From NCBI GenBank assembly GCA_021324435.1, contig JAJPIZ010000006.1, positions 61,309-125,308 of the forward strand: a DNA stretch of 64,000 nt, given 5' to 3'. Position numbers and translations under genes: made by a program. Of the stretch, positions 6,829 to 15,811 are shown one piece after another. This DNA comes from Anaerolineae bacterium. Its GTDB lineage: Bacteria; Chloroflexota; Anaerolineae; Anaerolineales; Villigracilaceae. Position 1 is the stretch's first letter. Every line of letters begins with the position of its first letter. The notes under the pieces are model-generated. The model was given only the letters and a program-made list of their open reading frames with translations. It ran no database searches and was not told the DNA's origin.

Positions 6829-7854
6829 CGATAGCATTACAGAACTGTTATCGCCAACGTTCAATGTCAGGACCTCTTTCACGCCTCGTCCCTCGACTTT
6901 AGCCTGCCTGCCGATCAATGAGCTTTTCAACGCCGAATCCTTGATCTCGCAACCCGCCTCGATGATGCTGTCTTCGATCTGGCTTCCCGTGATCTTACAC
7001 TCCGCGCCGATGGAGGCGTACGGCCCGATCGTGGAATTATCAATCCTGGCGCTTTCGTGAATGAATACAGGCTCAATGATTTTTGTTGTTTTGTGGTTTG
7101 CGGTTTGCGGTTTAATTTGATTTCTTCCCAATAAATAACGATTCGTCTCCAGCGTCGCCTCGATGGTTCCGGTGTCCAGCCACGTTTCGACCTTCTGCAC
7201 GCGCATCAGCGCGCGATGCTCAAGCAAAATGTTGACCGCGTCGGCCAAAAAGAATTCATTTTTCAACTGCACATTGCGTTGCATCTGCTCTTCGATGGCG
7301 CTCATCAAATTTTCACTGCTCTTGAAATAGTAACATCCCACCAGCGCCAGATTGTTATCCAACGACTGCGGCTTCTCGATGAGACGCGTCACCCAGCCCT
7401 CTTTATTCATTTCCGCCACGCCAAACCGCCGCGGATCGGGGACCGGCTTGACCCAAGTGATCGCATCGCTTTTCTCGCGGTCTAAAAAGGAAAAGTCTGT
7501 TTCGATCAGCGTGTCGGAGAAGCACATGATCATCGGACCCCTAAGATATCCCCGCGCCAAATACAGCGCGTGCGATTGTCCTTTCATCTCGCTTTGCACA
7601 ACGTAATGTGCGGTGATGTCCGGGTAATTTTGTTGAATGAATGGTGGGATCTGGGTTTCGCCGAGATATGGCCCAACGATGAAGATAAATTCCGCATTGC
7701 GCGGATCGGGCAGAGTCTTGAACATATCCAGCAAATAATCGAGGGCAGTTCGTCCCGCCACGCCGACCAGCGGCTTGGGCTTGCTCCACGTGTGCGGGCG
7801 CATCCGTGTGCCCCAGCCTGCCATCGGGATGACGATCTTCAATGTTTCAGCCAT
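6826..7854 (-). CDS. Sugar-1-phosphate nucleotidyltransferase
   Basis: A 342-residue enzyme that would make an NDP-sugar from NTP and a sugar 1-phosphate. The N-terminal Rossmann-like domain carries the nucleotide loop IPMAGWGTRMRPHTWSKPKP (GxGTRMRP...KP). FSDTLIETDF supplies the metal-binding Asp region. About residues 150-200 bind sugar (VTRLIEKPQS, LVGCYYFKS). The C-terminus from about 255 has hexapeptide-type turns (SARIDNSTIGPYASIGAECK). Between the catalytic domain and these repeats is an in-frame low-complexity segment (KPQTANHKTTK) made of a tandem TTTGCGG word. Sugar and base specificity are unclear; it resembles glucose-1-phosphate thymidylyl/uridylyltransferases. Confidence 0.88.
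   Translation of the reverse strand: MAETLKIVIPMAGWGTRMRPHTWSKPKPLVGVAGRTALDYLLDMFKTLPDPRNAEFIFIVGPYLGETQIPPFIQQNYPDITAHYVVQSEMKGQSHALYLARGYLRGPMIMCFSDTLIETDFSFLDREKSDAITWVKPVPDPRRFGVAEMNKEGWVTRLIEKPQSLDNNLALVGCYYFKSSENLMSAIEEQMQRNVQLKNEFFLADAVNILLEHRALMRVQKVETWLDTGTIEATLETNRYLLGRNQIKPQTANHKTTKIIEPVFIHESARIDNSTIGPYASIGAECKITGSQIEDSIIEAGCEIKDSALKSSLIGRQAKVEGRGVKEVLTLNVGDNSSVMLS
7081..7113. repeat. In-frame GGTTTGC words in the nucleotidyltransferase
   Basis: TTTTGTTGTTTTGTGGTTTG followed by CGGTTTGCGGTTT: tandem 7-nt words encoding PQTANHKTTK on the minus strand, at the hinge between the catalytic and beta-helix parts. Confidence 0.7.
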
Positions 7855-7881
7855 GCGCCAATTTTACCGCGTGGATGCTTC

Positions 7882-7955
7882 AGACCATAGACGATAGACG
7901 CTAGACCGAGGGTTTACCAACCATCGTCTACCGTCCACAGTCCATCGTCCAGTCA
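7882..7955. repeat. Word-repeat spacer
   Basis: Repeated CATAGACGATAGACGCTAGAC words with a loose reverse-complement half (CATCGTCTACCGTCCACAGT, CCATCGTCC). They fill the gap between the nucleotidyltransferase start and the aldo/keto reductase stop. Confidence 0.6.
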
Positions 7956-8939
7956 TCACGAATGTCCGAGAATCGGATGCGGGCGATACGGCTCTTCGAG
8001 TTGTTTGACTTCATCCTCCGAAAGTTCGATTTCCAACGCCGCGATAGATTGATCAAGATGTTCGATCTTGGTCGCCCCGATGATGGGCGAGGTGACGAAC
8101 GGCTTGCTCAACACCCAGGCCAACGCGAGCTGTGAACCGGATACGCCGCGTTTGTTTGCCATCGCTTGTACGCGGTCTGCGACGACGAAGTCTTCGTCGC
8201 GGTAGTACATGCTTTGGGCATACGTATCCGTTTTGGCGCGTGAGGTCTCGCCCCAGTCTCCTTTGCGGTGGTTGCCCGAGAAAAAGCCGCGCGCCATCGG
8301 GCTCCACGGAATCATCGCCACGCCCTGATCACGGATGCAGGGGATCATCTCGCGCTCTTCCTCGCGATAGATCAGATTGTAGTGATTCTGCATCGAGACG
8401 AAACGCGTCCAGCCGTGCAAATCAGCAGTATATTGCGCTTTGGTGAATTGCCAGGCGAACATGGACGAGGCGCCGATATAGCGCGCCTTGCCCGCTTTGA
8501 CCACATCGTGCAGGGCTTCCATCGTTTCCTCAATCGGTGTGTCGTAATCCCAGCGATGGATTTGGTATAAGTCCACATAATCCGTTTTGAGCCGCTTCAG
8601 TGAATTGTCAATCGAAGACATGATGTGCTTGCGCGAAAGGCCGCGGTCGTTTGGATCGTCGCTCATCGGGTTGAAGACTTTTGTGGCAATCACAACCGTC
8701 TCGCGTTTGACGTTCAGGGCTTTCAACAGATTGCCGAGCACCTCCTCGCTTGCGCCCAGTGAGTATACATCGGCGGTGTCGAAGAAGTTGATACCCGCAT
8801 CCAGGGCGCGTTTCATGAACGGCTTTGCTTCGCCTTCTTCCAATACCCACTCACGCCATTTCTTTGAACCGTAACTCATCATGCCGAGGCACAGACGTGA
8901 GACTTTCATGCCGGTGTTGCCAAACTTTACGTATTCCAT
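7956..8939 (-). CDS. Aldo/keto reductase
   Basis: A 327-residue NAD(P)H-dependent oxidoreductase with a TIM barrel. The catalytic tetrad is visible: Asp and Tyr in FFDTADVYSLGASEE, Lys in VIATKVF, His in YQIHRWD. The C-terminal cofactor-binding pattern SPIIGATKIEHLDQSIAAL is also present. The start MEYVKFGNTGMKVSRLCLG is canonical. It is closest in look to the AKR family that includes YajO- and Tas-like enzymes, which reduce aldehydes or ketones; the physiological substrate is unknown. A CTCTCC complement upstream gives a GGAGAGAA ribosome-binding site before the ATG. Confidence 0.92.
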   Translation of the reverse strand: MEYVKFGNTGMKVSRLCLGMMSYGSKKWREWVLEEGEAKPFMKRALDAGINFFDTADVYSLGASEEVLGNLLKALNVKRETVVIATKVFNPMSDDPNDRGLSRKHIMSSIDNSLKRLKTDYVDLYQIHRWDYDTPIEETMEALHDVVKAGKARYIGASSMFAWQFTKAQYTADLHGWTRFVSMQNHYNLIYREEEREMIPCIRDQGVAMIPWSPMARGFFSGNHRKGDWGETSRAKTDTYAQSMYYRDEDFVVADRVQAMANKRGVSGSQLALAWVLSKPFVTSPIIGATKIEHLDQSIAALEIELSEDEVKQLEEPYRPHPILGHS

Positions 8940-9035
8940 GGTTCTCTCCTTTACAAGCTTCTTCTGCTGTTTTCAACAGGTCTGATATGCAATGGGGGGC
9001 AGCAGCTTGAGCAAATGCTTATGAACATTATGCTT

Positions 9036-9057
9036 CCTTCGCCGAGGACGGCGAAGG
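9036..9057 (-). terminator. Hairpin after pcrA
   Basis: A perfect 9-bp stem CCTTCGCCG / CGGCGAAGG with AGGA loop begins one base beyond the pcrA stop codon. The downstream T tract on the minus strand is weak, so it may be a terminator or an mRNA 3' stabiliser. Confidence 0.5.
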
Positions 9058-9058
9058 A

Positions 9059-11230
9059 TTAGATAACTTTTAGATTCGCCAAGCTTGCCGATAATCTTTT
9101 GATGCCAACGCTTTCAAAGACCACATCTACGATTTCATCGTCGTCCTGGATTTTGCTGTCGAGGACGATGCCCTCGCCCCATGTCGGATGCTTGACGCGC
9201 GTCCCGGCGCGGAATTTGCCTTCGATAACGGGGGCCGCTCGCGGGGTCCGGGTTGAGGCGGCCCACATGGATTCGGGCGCGCGGCCTTTGAGTCCGCGCC
9301 CGGTCCGCGATTTGCCGATCAACAATTCGTCAGGTATATCTTCCAGATAACGTGACGGATAGGTTTCTTCCGCGTAGCCGCGTCCGCCGCGTTGAATCGC
9401 TCGAACCAAATAGAGGCGATCTTTGGCGCGCGTGATGCCCACGTAAAATAATCGGCGCTCTTCTTCCATCGCTTCGGGTTCGTCGAAGGAGCGGCTGTGA
9501 GGCAGGATGCCGTCATCGAGACCGACGATGAAGACCGCGCCAAATTCGAGTCCTTTCGCGGCATGGAGGGTGAGAAGTGTGGGCGCATTGATGTTATCTT
9601 TGATGGTGTCTTGATCCGCGACAAGCGCCACGTTTTCGAGAAACTCATCGAGCGTGCGCGTGGAATATTCGAGCGCAAGGCGGCGCAACTCCTGCACGTT
9701 CTCCCAGCGGTCTTCGCCTTCTTCGGATTCATCGTCAATATAAGCTTTGTAGTTGAGATCGGTGACGATGCGATCAAAGAGTTCTGAAACGGTCAGGGCG
9801 GGCGCGGCCGTTTTCCAGTTGGCGAGTGACGCGCCGAAGTCTGCCAGCGTGATGACGCTTCGGCCAGTGAATTGATTCCAAAATGGCGAGTCGGAGCCGC
9901 GCGCCAGATCGAGCAAAACGAGTCCAGCCGATGTATTGTTTTGATGCGCGACCATGTGTAATGTCGTCAGCGTTTTATCACCGATGCCGCGCGGCGGGAC
10001 ATTGATGACGCGGTCGAGGCTGGCTTCGTCCGCAGGATTGTGGACCAGACGAAGAAACGCGATGATGTCTTTAACTTCGCGGCGTCCATAGAATCGTTGT
10101 GCGCCGACCAAACGATATGGCAAACGCGCTTGCAGGAAGGCTTCCTCCAGCAAACGCGATTGCGCGTTGGTGCGATACATCACGGCGCAATCGCCCGGCT
10201 CAAAGTCGCGGCTGGCGACTAACTGCGCGATGCTGTCCACGACGAACGAGGCTTCGGCGTAATCGTCGGGCGCTTCATAGAAATAAATCTTCTCACCCGC
10301 GCCGCGCTCGGTGAACAGATTCTTTTTGCGGCGATGCTGTGCGCGGTCAATGACCGACATGGCCGCGTCGAGGATCGTTTGGCGCGAACGATAATTCTGT
10401 TCGAGCAAGATCACCTGCGCGTCGGGGTTGTCCTGCTCAAAGCGTTGCACGTTGCGCCAGTCCGCGCCGCGCCAGCGATACACCGATTGATCCGGGTCGC
10501 CGACCACAAAAATATTGTGATGCGCCGATGCGAGATGTTTCAACAAAGTATATTGCGCCAAATTTGTATCTTGAAACTCATCCACCAAAACATGCTCGAA
10601 ACGGCGCGCATATTTTTCGCGCACGGCGGGGTTATCTTCCAGCAAACGCGCAGCGTAGACCAATAAGTCGTCAAAATCCACCGCGTTGCTGGCGATCAAT
10701 CTCTTTTGATATTCGGCGTAAACACGCTTCACAACTTCATCGCGATACGTCGTGAGCGGATAATCATCCGCTCCAATAAGTTCGTTCTTTGCATTCGAAA
10801 TCGCGGCGTGTACGCTCGAAGCTCGATATAGTTTGTCGCTGAGATTGAATTCCTTGATAATCCCCTTGACAATGCGTTCCTGATCGTCGTCGTCGAAAAT
10901 CACAAAGTTTGATTCGAGTGGTAGATGTTCCGATTCGCGCCTCAACAGGCGGGCGCAGATGGAATGAAACGTTCCAAGCATCATCCCCTCGGTCGCGTCC
11001 GTGCCCAGAAGCTTCTCGACGCGCGTCTGCATCTCGCGCGCGGCTCGATTGGTAAAGGTCACGGCCAGGATGCGGTATGGGCGGATGCCTTCATTGGCGA
11101 TCAAATATGCGACGCGCTGAGTCAGCACCCGCGTCTTTCCGGACCCGGGGCCGGCCAGCACTAAAACGGGTCCGTTCCCGGCTGTGACCGCTTTTCTCTG
11201 TTGAGGGTTGAGTTTGTCTAAAAAGTCCAT
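9059..11230 (-). CDS. pcrA: ATP-dependent DNA helicase PcrA/UvrD
   Basis: A 723-residue superfamily 1A 3'-5' helicase for nucleotide excision and mismatch repair and for clearing recombinase filaments. Motifs in order: Q-motif LNPQQRKAV, Walker A AGPGSGKT (27-33), Ia FTNRAAREM, II DEFQDTN, III GDPDQSVYRWRGAD, IV QNYRS, V LHAAKGLEF, VI VGITRAKDRLYL. The C-terminus (GTRVKHPTWGEGIVLDSKIQ) is the PcrA-type Tudor-like RNA-polymerase-binding tail, which favours the name pcrA. It is on the same strand as the reductase downstream and mscL upstream, with a 66-bp gap to mscL. Confidence 0.95.
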   Translation of the reverse strand: MDFLDKLNPQQRKAVTAGNGPVLVLAGPGSGKTRVLTQRVAYLIANEGIRPYRILAVTFTNRAAREMQTRVEKLLGTDATEGMMLGTFHSICARLLRRESEHLPLESNFVIFDDDDQERIVKGIIKEFNLSDKLYRASSVHAAISNAKNELIGADDYPLTTYRDEVVKRVYAEYQKRLIASNAVDFDDLLVYAARLLEDNPAVREKYARRFEHVLVDEFQDTNLAQYTLLKHLASAHHNIFVVGDPDQSVYRWRGADWRNVQRFEQDNPDAQVILLEQNYRSRQTILDAAMSVIDRAQHRRKKNLFTERGAGEKIYFYEAPDDYAEASFVVDSIAQLVASRDFEPGDCAVMYRTNAQSRLLEEAFLQARLPYRLVGAQRFYGRREVKDIIAFLRLVHNPADEASLDRVINVPPRGIGDKTLTTLHMVAHQNNTSAGLVLLDLARGSDSPFWNQFTGRSVITLADFGASLANWKTAAPALTVSELFDRIVTDLNYKAYIDDESEEGEDRWENVQELRRLALEYSTRTLDEFLENVALVADQDTIKDNINAPTLLTLHAAKGLEFGAVFIVGLDDGILPHSRSFDEPEAMEEERRLFYVGITRAKDRLYLVRAIQRGGRGYAEETYPSRYLEDIPDELLIGKSRTGRGLKGRAPESMWAASTRTPRAAPVIEGKFRAGTRVKHPTWGEGIVLDSKIQDDDEIVDVVFESVGIKRLSASLANLKVI

Positions 11231-11296
11231 GGTGAGAATCGGAAAATGAGAATCAGGCCAACGCCCCCGATCACGAATCCCGATTCCCGCGGCCGA

Positions 11297-11701
11297 TTAT
11301 TTCTTCCTGGTTGCCTTCAATTCCGAGGTGCAATGCGGACAGCGCGTGGCCTGCAATGGAATGCTCATGAAGCAATACGGACAATCCTTTGTGGTGGGCG
11401 CGGCGGCCGGCGCAGGTTTTTGTAATTTGTTCATGGCGCTCACTAACAAGAAAATGACAAAGGCAATGATGGTGAAGTCAATGACAGTCTGAATGAATGA
11501 GCCGTATTTGACTTCGGCGCTCCCAAAGGTGAACGCGAGCGCGCTAAAGTCAATGCCGCCAATCAGGAGGCCAATCAACGGCATCAGCATATCGCCGACC
11601 AGTGAACTGACAATCTTACCGAACGCCCCGCCGATGATCACACCGACGGCCAGATCCATCACATTTCCCCGTATGGCGAAATCCCTGAATTGCTTTAGCA
11701 T
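11297..11701 (-). CDS. mscL: Large-conductance mechanosensitive channel MscL with zinc-ribbon tail
   Basis: A 134-residue pentameric membrane channel that opens on hypo-osmotic shock. The N-terminus [20 protein letters not shown], the gating helix [20 protein letters not shown] and the second helix at about 66-90 ([20 protein letters not shown]) are canonical. The periplasmic loop is short. Unlike the E. coli protein, it ends in a Cys4 motif (CPYC...CPHC, residues about 108-127) resembling a rubredoxin-like zinc ribbon. This sits at the cytoplasmic bundle. Similar tails occur in some other MscL proteins (from memory). Confidence 0.93.
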   Translation of the reverse strand: MLKQFRDFAIRGNVMDLAVGVIIGGAFGKIVSSLVGDMLMPLIGLLIGGIDFSALAFTFGSAEVKYGSFIQTVIDFTIIAFVIFLLVSAMNKLQKPAPAAAPTTKDCPYCFMSIPLQATRCPHCTSELKATRKK

Positions 11702-12045
11702 TGTCCCTTCTCCTTACTGATTAGAGTTGAGTTCCTTGAATCGAGCTCAAAGGTATTCTACCGTCCGGCCATGGGGATGTCAACGAAATGCAAAATTCCT
11801 TGCTTTGCATCGAAAAACTGCTTTTTATACACTTGCATAGATAGAAATGATGTTCTTTCCGTTTTTAAACGCCTGCGTTGACGGTCTTGTGAATTAGGGT
11901 ATAATTTTTGTCACCCTTCTTTGGGCTTTCGATGACAAGTTCCTTATCATTTGGAAGGAGGTGAAAGCTCAACATAAAAGCGTCTTGAAATTCCCTTTTC
12001 ACCAAACCCAAATCCGATCCTTACATTTTTGGAGGAGAATTGAAC
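11702..12045. other. Intergenic region between mscL and the transporter cluster
   Basis: A 344-bp divergent spacer. The left part holds an imperfect hairpin built on ATGCAA / TTGCAT (about 11790-11809). The right part holds a sigma70-type promoter (11878-11905), then a leader of roughly 130 nt. The leader contains an almost perfect anti-SD complement AAGGAGGTGA (11956-11965) with no standard start codon at the right distance. Upstream CACCCTTC (11912-11919) could pair with that site. No convincing coding sequence is seen. Confidence 0.6.
11878..11905 (+). promoter_or_regulatory. Sigma70-type promoter of the transporter cluster
   Basis: The -35 TTGACG (11878-11883) and -10 TATAAT (11900-11905) are separated by 16 nt. 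Predicted initiation is near 11912, giving a leader of about 130 nt before the lipoprotein start. Confidence 0.7.
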
Positions 12046-14592
12046 ATGTTACAAAAACGCTTGATGTTCGTCCTCGGTCTGCTGGTTGTAATGAGCATGG
12101 TCTTAAGCGCCTGCGGTGGAACACCGACCCCTGCTCCTGCTACCAGTGTGCCGCCCACTGCAGGACCGACTGCAGTTCCTCCTACTACCCGCCACGGTGG
12201 TTGGTTGGACGAAATTGATTACTCAGTGGTTGATGCTCAATCGGCCATTACTCAGATTCAGGCTGGCGCGATTGATTTGTTCAGCTATGGTCTGGCATCC
12301 GACAAGCTTGCCGACATCAAAAATGCCGGCTTGTGCTACTCCTCGTCGTATGGCCTGTACTATGATTTCCTGTTCAACCCGGCTGTCTTCAAAGATGCCA
12401 ATGTGCTGAACCCCTTCTCGAATCGCAAGATTCGCGAGGCGATGAACTGGCTGGTGGACCGCAATTACATCAACCAGGAAATCTATGCCGGTGGCGCTCT
12501 GCCGAAGTTCACCCCGCTGACCACGCAACTCGTGGATTACACCGGCGTGATTGATGTCGCCCGCGGCCTCGAAGCCTATTACGCTTACAACCCTGATAAG
12601 GCCAAAGAAGTTGTCAATGCCGAAATGACCGCCATGGGTGCGACACTCGGTGCGGATGGCAAATGGCAGTACAAGGGCAAACCCGTCACCCTGATCTTCC
12701 TGATCCGCAACGATGGGGATGGAACCCGCTTGCCGCAAGGCGAATATTTCGCCAAGCAGCTTGAGTCAATCGGCTTCACGGTTGATCGCCAGGAAAAGAA
12801 ATCCCGCGAGCTCTCCCCGCTTTGGATCGGTTCCGATCCGACCGAAGGCAAATGGAACTTGTACACTGCCGGTTGGGCCTCCAATGGCTTGAGCCGCGAC
12901 GAGAGGACCATTTTCCAGGAAATGTACCTGCCAGACAGCCCGCAAGGCATTCCGCTATTTACCGAAAACAAGCCTGATCCTGTGTTCCAGCAGATTGGTG
13001 ATGACTTGGCCAATGGCAACTACTCAACTCTTGAGGAACGTCATGATCTGATAGCCAAGGCCCTCCCGCTTGCTCTCCAGGATTCGCTCCAGGTTTGGAC
13101 CGTAGACTTGCAGAGCTTCTCTCCCTACAACTGCAAACTACAGGTGAGCGCGGATGTGGGTGCGGGTGTTGAAACTACCAAGATGGCACCCTTCAACTTG
13201 CGCATCAAGGGCCAGGAAGGCGGAGCGGTAAAGTCTGGTACGACCGATACTCTGTTCACCGATCCTTGGAACCCTGTCAATGGTAGCAACTGGGTGTCTA
13301 GCGCGTTTGTTCATGCCGCGACCGACGGCGGCGCGTTCATGCCTGATCCATATAATGGTCTTTCGTGGCCATTGCGCGCCGAGAAGGCTGACGTGACCGT
13401 GCAGACCGGTCTGCCAGTTGGCAAGACGTACGACTGGGTGACTCTCTCCACAGCCGACAAGATTGATGTGCCCGCCGACGCCTGGGTTGACTGGGATGCC
13501 ACCAACGGCAAATTCATCACCGCCGGTGAGAAATTCCCCAACGGTATCACTGCCAAGACCAAGACCGTCATCACCTATCCGGCCGATATGTTCCAGACTG
13601 TGAAATGGCACGACGGTAGCAACCTATCGGTGGCTGACTTTGTTATGGGCATGATCATGGTGTTCGACGAAGGCAAGCCCGAGAGCCCGATTTATGACGA
13701 AGATGTTGCCGCTAACTTGGATGCCTATTTGTCACACTTCAAGGGCTTGCAGATTACGTCCACTGACCCGTTGGTCATCACACTCTACGATGATAACTTC
13801 TATGCGGATGCAGAACTGATCGCCTCCACACAGCCGGCTACGGCTACCATCTGGCCCCAGTATGGGTTTGGCGAAGCGCCTTGGGAAGCTATCGCGATTG
13901 GCAATATTGCCGACGCCAACAAGGAACTGGCTTGGGGCACAGGCAAGGCCGATCGGAATAAGGTTGACTGGACCAGCTTCATCGGCGGTCCCAGCCTCGA
14001 CATTCTGGCCAAGGATCTCGATCAGGCGATTGCTGACAAGACCATTCCATATCCTAACGTTCTCGGTCAATACATCACGGCCGACGAAGCAGTTGCCCGC
14101 TATACAGCTTTGAAGAATTGGTACACTGCTCATCATCACTTCTGGGATGGCACCGGTCCATATTATCTCGACTCTGTGGACCTGAACGGCTTCACTGCTG
14201 TGGTGAAGAACAACCCCGACTACGTAGATCTGGCTGATCGCTGGTCTCGCTTCGGTGAGGCTCCTCTCGGGGATGCCGCTTTGGATGGCCCGGCTCAGGT
14301 CAAGATTGGCAACGAAACAGTCTTCAATGTCACTGTGACCAAGAAGAATGGCGATCCGTATCCGAGTGCCGACATCAAAGAAGTCAAGTTCCTGCTCTAC
14401 AACGACAAGGGCGAGACCGTGTATGTTGGCGAAGGAACAGCTGGTAGCGGTGATGGCCAATACGTCCTCACTGTGCCTGCAGATGTCACCTCCAAGCTGA
14501 CCGCCGGCTCCGGCCGGATCGAAGCGGCTGCGGTGTTTGGGCCTGTAGCTATTCCGGCCTTTGCATCACTGCAGTACGTGGTCGTGCCATAA
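12046..14592 (+). CDS. Peptide/solute-binding lipoprotein with permuted SBP_bac_5 fold
   Basis: An 848-residue exported lipoprotein. The signal peptide ends in the lipobox LSAC (Cys23), followed by a Thr/Pro linker. Residues about 45-385 resemble the C-terminal part of family 5 binding proteins (QIQAGAIDLF; then PFSNRKIREAMNWLVDRNYI; then AGGALP and AYNPDKAKEVV). Residues about 395-745 resemble the N-terminal part (LFTDPWNPV, VKWHDGSNLSVADF near 520, GTGPYYL near 702). The order is thus swapped relative to DppA/OppA. The last 100 residues look like an Ig-type sandwich (VFNVTVTKKNGDPYP...). The ATG at 12046 has GGAGGAG eight bases upstream. It is the first gene of the ABC cluster; the substrate is unknown. 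Confidence 0.88.
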   Translation: MLQKRLMFVLGLLVVMSMVLSACGGTPTPAPATSVPPTAGPTAVPPTTRHGGWLDEIDYSVVDAQSAITQIQAGAIDLFSYGLASDKLADIKNAGLCYSSSYGLYYDFLFNPAVFKDANVLNPFSNRKIREAMNWLVDRNYINQEIYAGGALPKFTPLTTQLVDYTGVIDVARGLEAYYAYNPDKAKEVVNAEMTAMGATLGADGKWQYKGKPVTLIFLIRNDGDGTRLPQGEYFAKQLESIGFTVDRQEKKSRELSPLWIGSDPTEGKWNLYTAGWASNGLSRDERTIFQEMYLPDSPQGIPLFTENKPDPVFQQIGDDLANGNYSTLEERHDLIAKALPLALQDSLQVWTVDLQSFSPYNCKLQVSADVGAGVETTKMAPFNLRIKGQEGGAVKSGTTDTLFTDPWNPVNGSNWVSSAFVHAATDGGAFMPDPYNGLSWPLRAEKADVTVQTGLPVGKTYDWVTLSTADKIDVPADAWVDWDATNGKFITAGEKFPNGITAKTKTVITYPADMFQTVKWHDGSNLSVADFVMGMIMVFDEGKPESPIYDEDVAANLDAYLSHFKGLQITSTDPLVITLYDDNFYADAELIASTQPATATIWPQYGFGEAPWEAIAIGNIADANKELAWGTGKADRNKVDWTSFIGGPSLDILAKDLDQAIADKTIPYPNVLGQYITADEAVARYTALKNWYTAHHHFWDGTGPYYLDSVDLNGFTAVVKNNPDYVDLADRWSRFGEAPLGDAALDGPAQVKIGNETVFNVTVTKKNGDPYPSADIKEVKFLLYNDKGETVYVGEGTAGSGDGQYVLTVPADVTSKLTAGSGRIEAAAVFGPVAIPAFASLQYVVVP

Positions 14593-14610
14593 GTTTTAGA
14601 CCTGTTCGAG

Positions 14611-14640
14611 GAGGGGCAGGGGTATCCCTGCCCCTCTTTC
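14611..14640 (+). terminator. Attenuating terminator after the first binding protein
   Basis: A perfect 11-bp stem GAGGGGCAGGG / CCCTGCCCCTC with GTAT loop, followed by TTTC. The position between the binding-protein gene and the permease genes suggests partial termination, giving more binding protein than permease. Confidence 0.75.
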
Positions 14641-14671
14641 CTATACTATAGATAGATGTCGTGAGGATGAA

Positions 14672-15811
14672 ATGGCTACAGAGACTTTAACCACATCAGC
14701 GCCTAGTGCGCCGGTTGCCAAAAAATCGGCCAGTAATAGTACTTTTGCGCGCGTTGCGAAGTACACCGGCATCCGGATTCTTACCATGATGGTCACCGTG
14801 ACCATCGGTGTGTATCTGACCATTATGATCGCCAATATGGGTGGATATATGGATACGATCATCCGAAACGAAGTCCGAGATAATATCACGCAGTCTATGC
14901 TGGCCAACCCCGCTTTCCGCAATCTGGCGCCTGATGTCAGAGAGAAACTCATTCAGGAGAAGATCGCCTCGGAAATAAAACGTCAGGGCCTGGATCAGCC
15001 TTTTGCGGTTCGTTCCATGAACTACCTGCGCAATGCGCTCACCTTGAATCTGGGCCGCGCTGTGAACATGATCAGCGATCATGGCTCCAAAGAAGTACGC
15101 CTCATCCTTCTCGAACGTCTTCCGGCAACTCTGTTGCTCACAGGCACATCTGAACTTATCTTGTTCTTTGCTAGTGTCTTTATTGCCCTTTCTCTATCAA
15201 GAAGATATGGCAGTTTTTTTGACAAGATGACCATTGCATTTTCACCAACTTCTGCCGCCCCCCCGTGGTTTTATGGGATTTTCTTCATCTTGATCTTCGC
15301 CGGGGTTTTCAGAATCTTGCCGTTTGGCGGCCTGGTGGATTCGCCATCGCCCACAAATCCTATAGATTACGGTCTGAACGTATTGAAGCATCTCATTCTG
15401 CCTGCTTCAGCTGTGATTTGCAGTTCCATCTTCCTGAGCATTTATAACTGGCGCACTTTCTTCCTAATATACTCGAGCGAGGATTATGTAGAGATGGCGA
15501 AGGCCAAGGGACTGCCACAGCGTGATGTGGAACGCCGCTATATCTTGCGCCCGACCATGCCCACCATCATCACAAACTTCGCTTTACTGGTCATTACCCT
15601 GTGGACCGGGTTTACGATTACTGAGACTGTATTTCTCTGGCCCGGCTTGGGGATTACCTTGTATCGAGCCATCGGTTTCAACGATACGCCTGTAATTGTC
15701 GGGTCTACAATCATTTATGCCTATCTGCTGGCCATTACCGTCCTGCTCCTGGATTTTGTGTACGCTCTGGTTGATCCCCGCGTGAAAGTCGGTTCTGGAA
15801 ATTCACAATGA
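14672..15811 (+). CDS. ABC transporter permease, DppB/OppB type
   Basis: A 379-residue inner-membrane permease. The first transmembrane helix (ILTMMVTVTIGVYLTIMIAN) is followed by an enlarged charged extracytoplasmic segment of about 70 residues (DTIIRNEVRDNITQSMLANP; REKLIQEKIASEIK). This is longer than the usual DppB loop. Four to five further helices follow, with the coupling-helix EAA-type motif DYVEMAKAKGLPQRDVERRY. It pairs with the next gene to form the translocation channel. A GAGGATGA ribosome-binding site precedes the ATG, and its stop overlaps the next start (ATGA). Confidence 0.92.
   Translation: MATETLTTSAPSAPVAKKSASNSTFARVAKYTGIRILTMMVTVTIGVYLTIMIANMGGYMDTIIRNEVRDNITQSMLANPAFRNLAPDVREKLIQEKIASEIKRQGLDQPFAVRSMNYLRNALTLNLGRAVNMISDHGSKEVRLILLERLPATLLLTGTSELILFFASVFIALSLSRRYGSFFDKMTIAFSPTSAAPPWFYGIFFILIFAGVFRILPFGGLVDSPSPTNPIDYGLNVLKHLILPASAVICSSIFLSIYNWRTFFLIYSSEDYVEMAKAKGLPQRDVERRYILRPTMPTIITNFALLVITLWTGFTITETVFLWPGLGITLYRAIGFNDTPVIVGSTIIYAYLLAITVLLLDFVYALVDPRVKVGSGNSQ

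Noticed and set aside
11961..12218. An 85-residue frame beginning at a GTG in the transporter leader
   Set aside because: The GTG lies within the Shine-Dalgarno-like sequence itself and the frame runs out of phase over the lipoprotein signal peptide.
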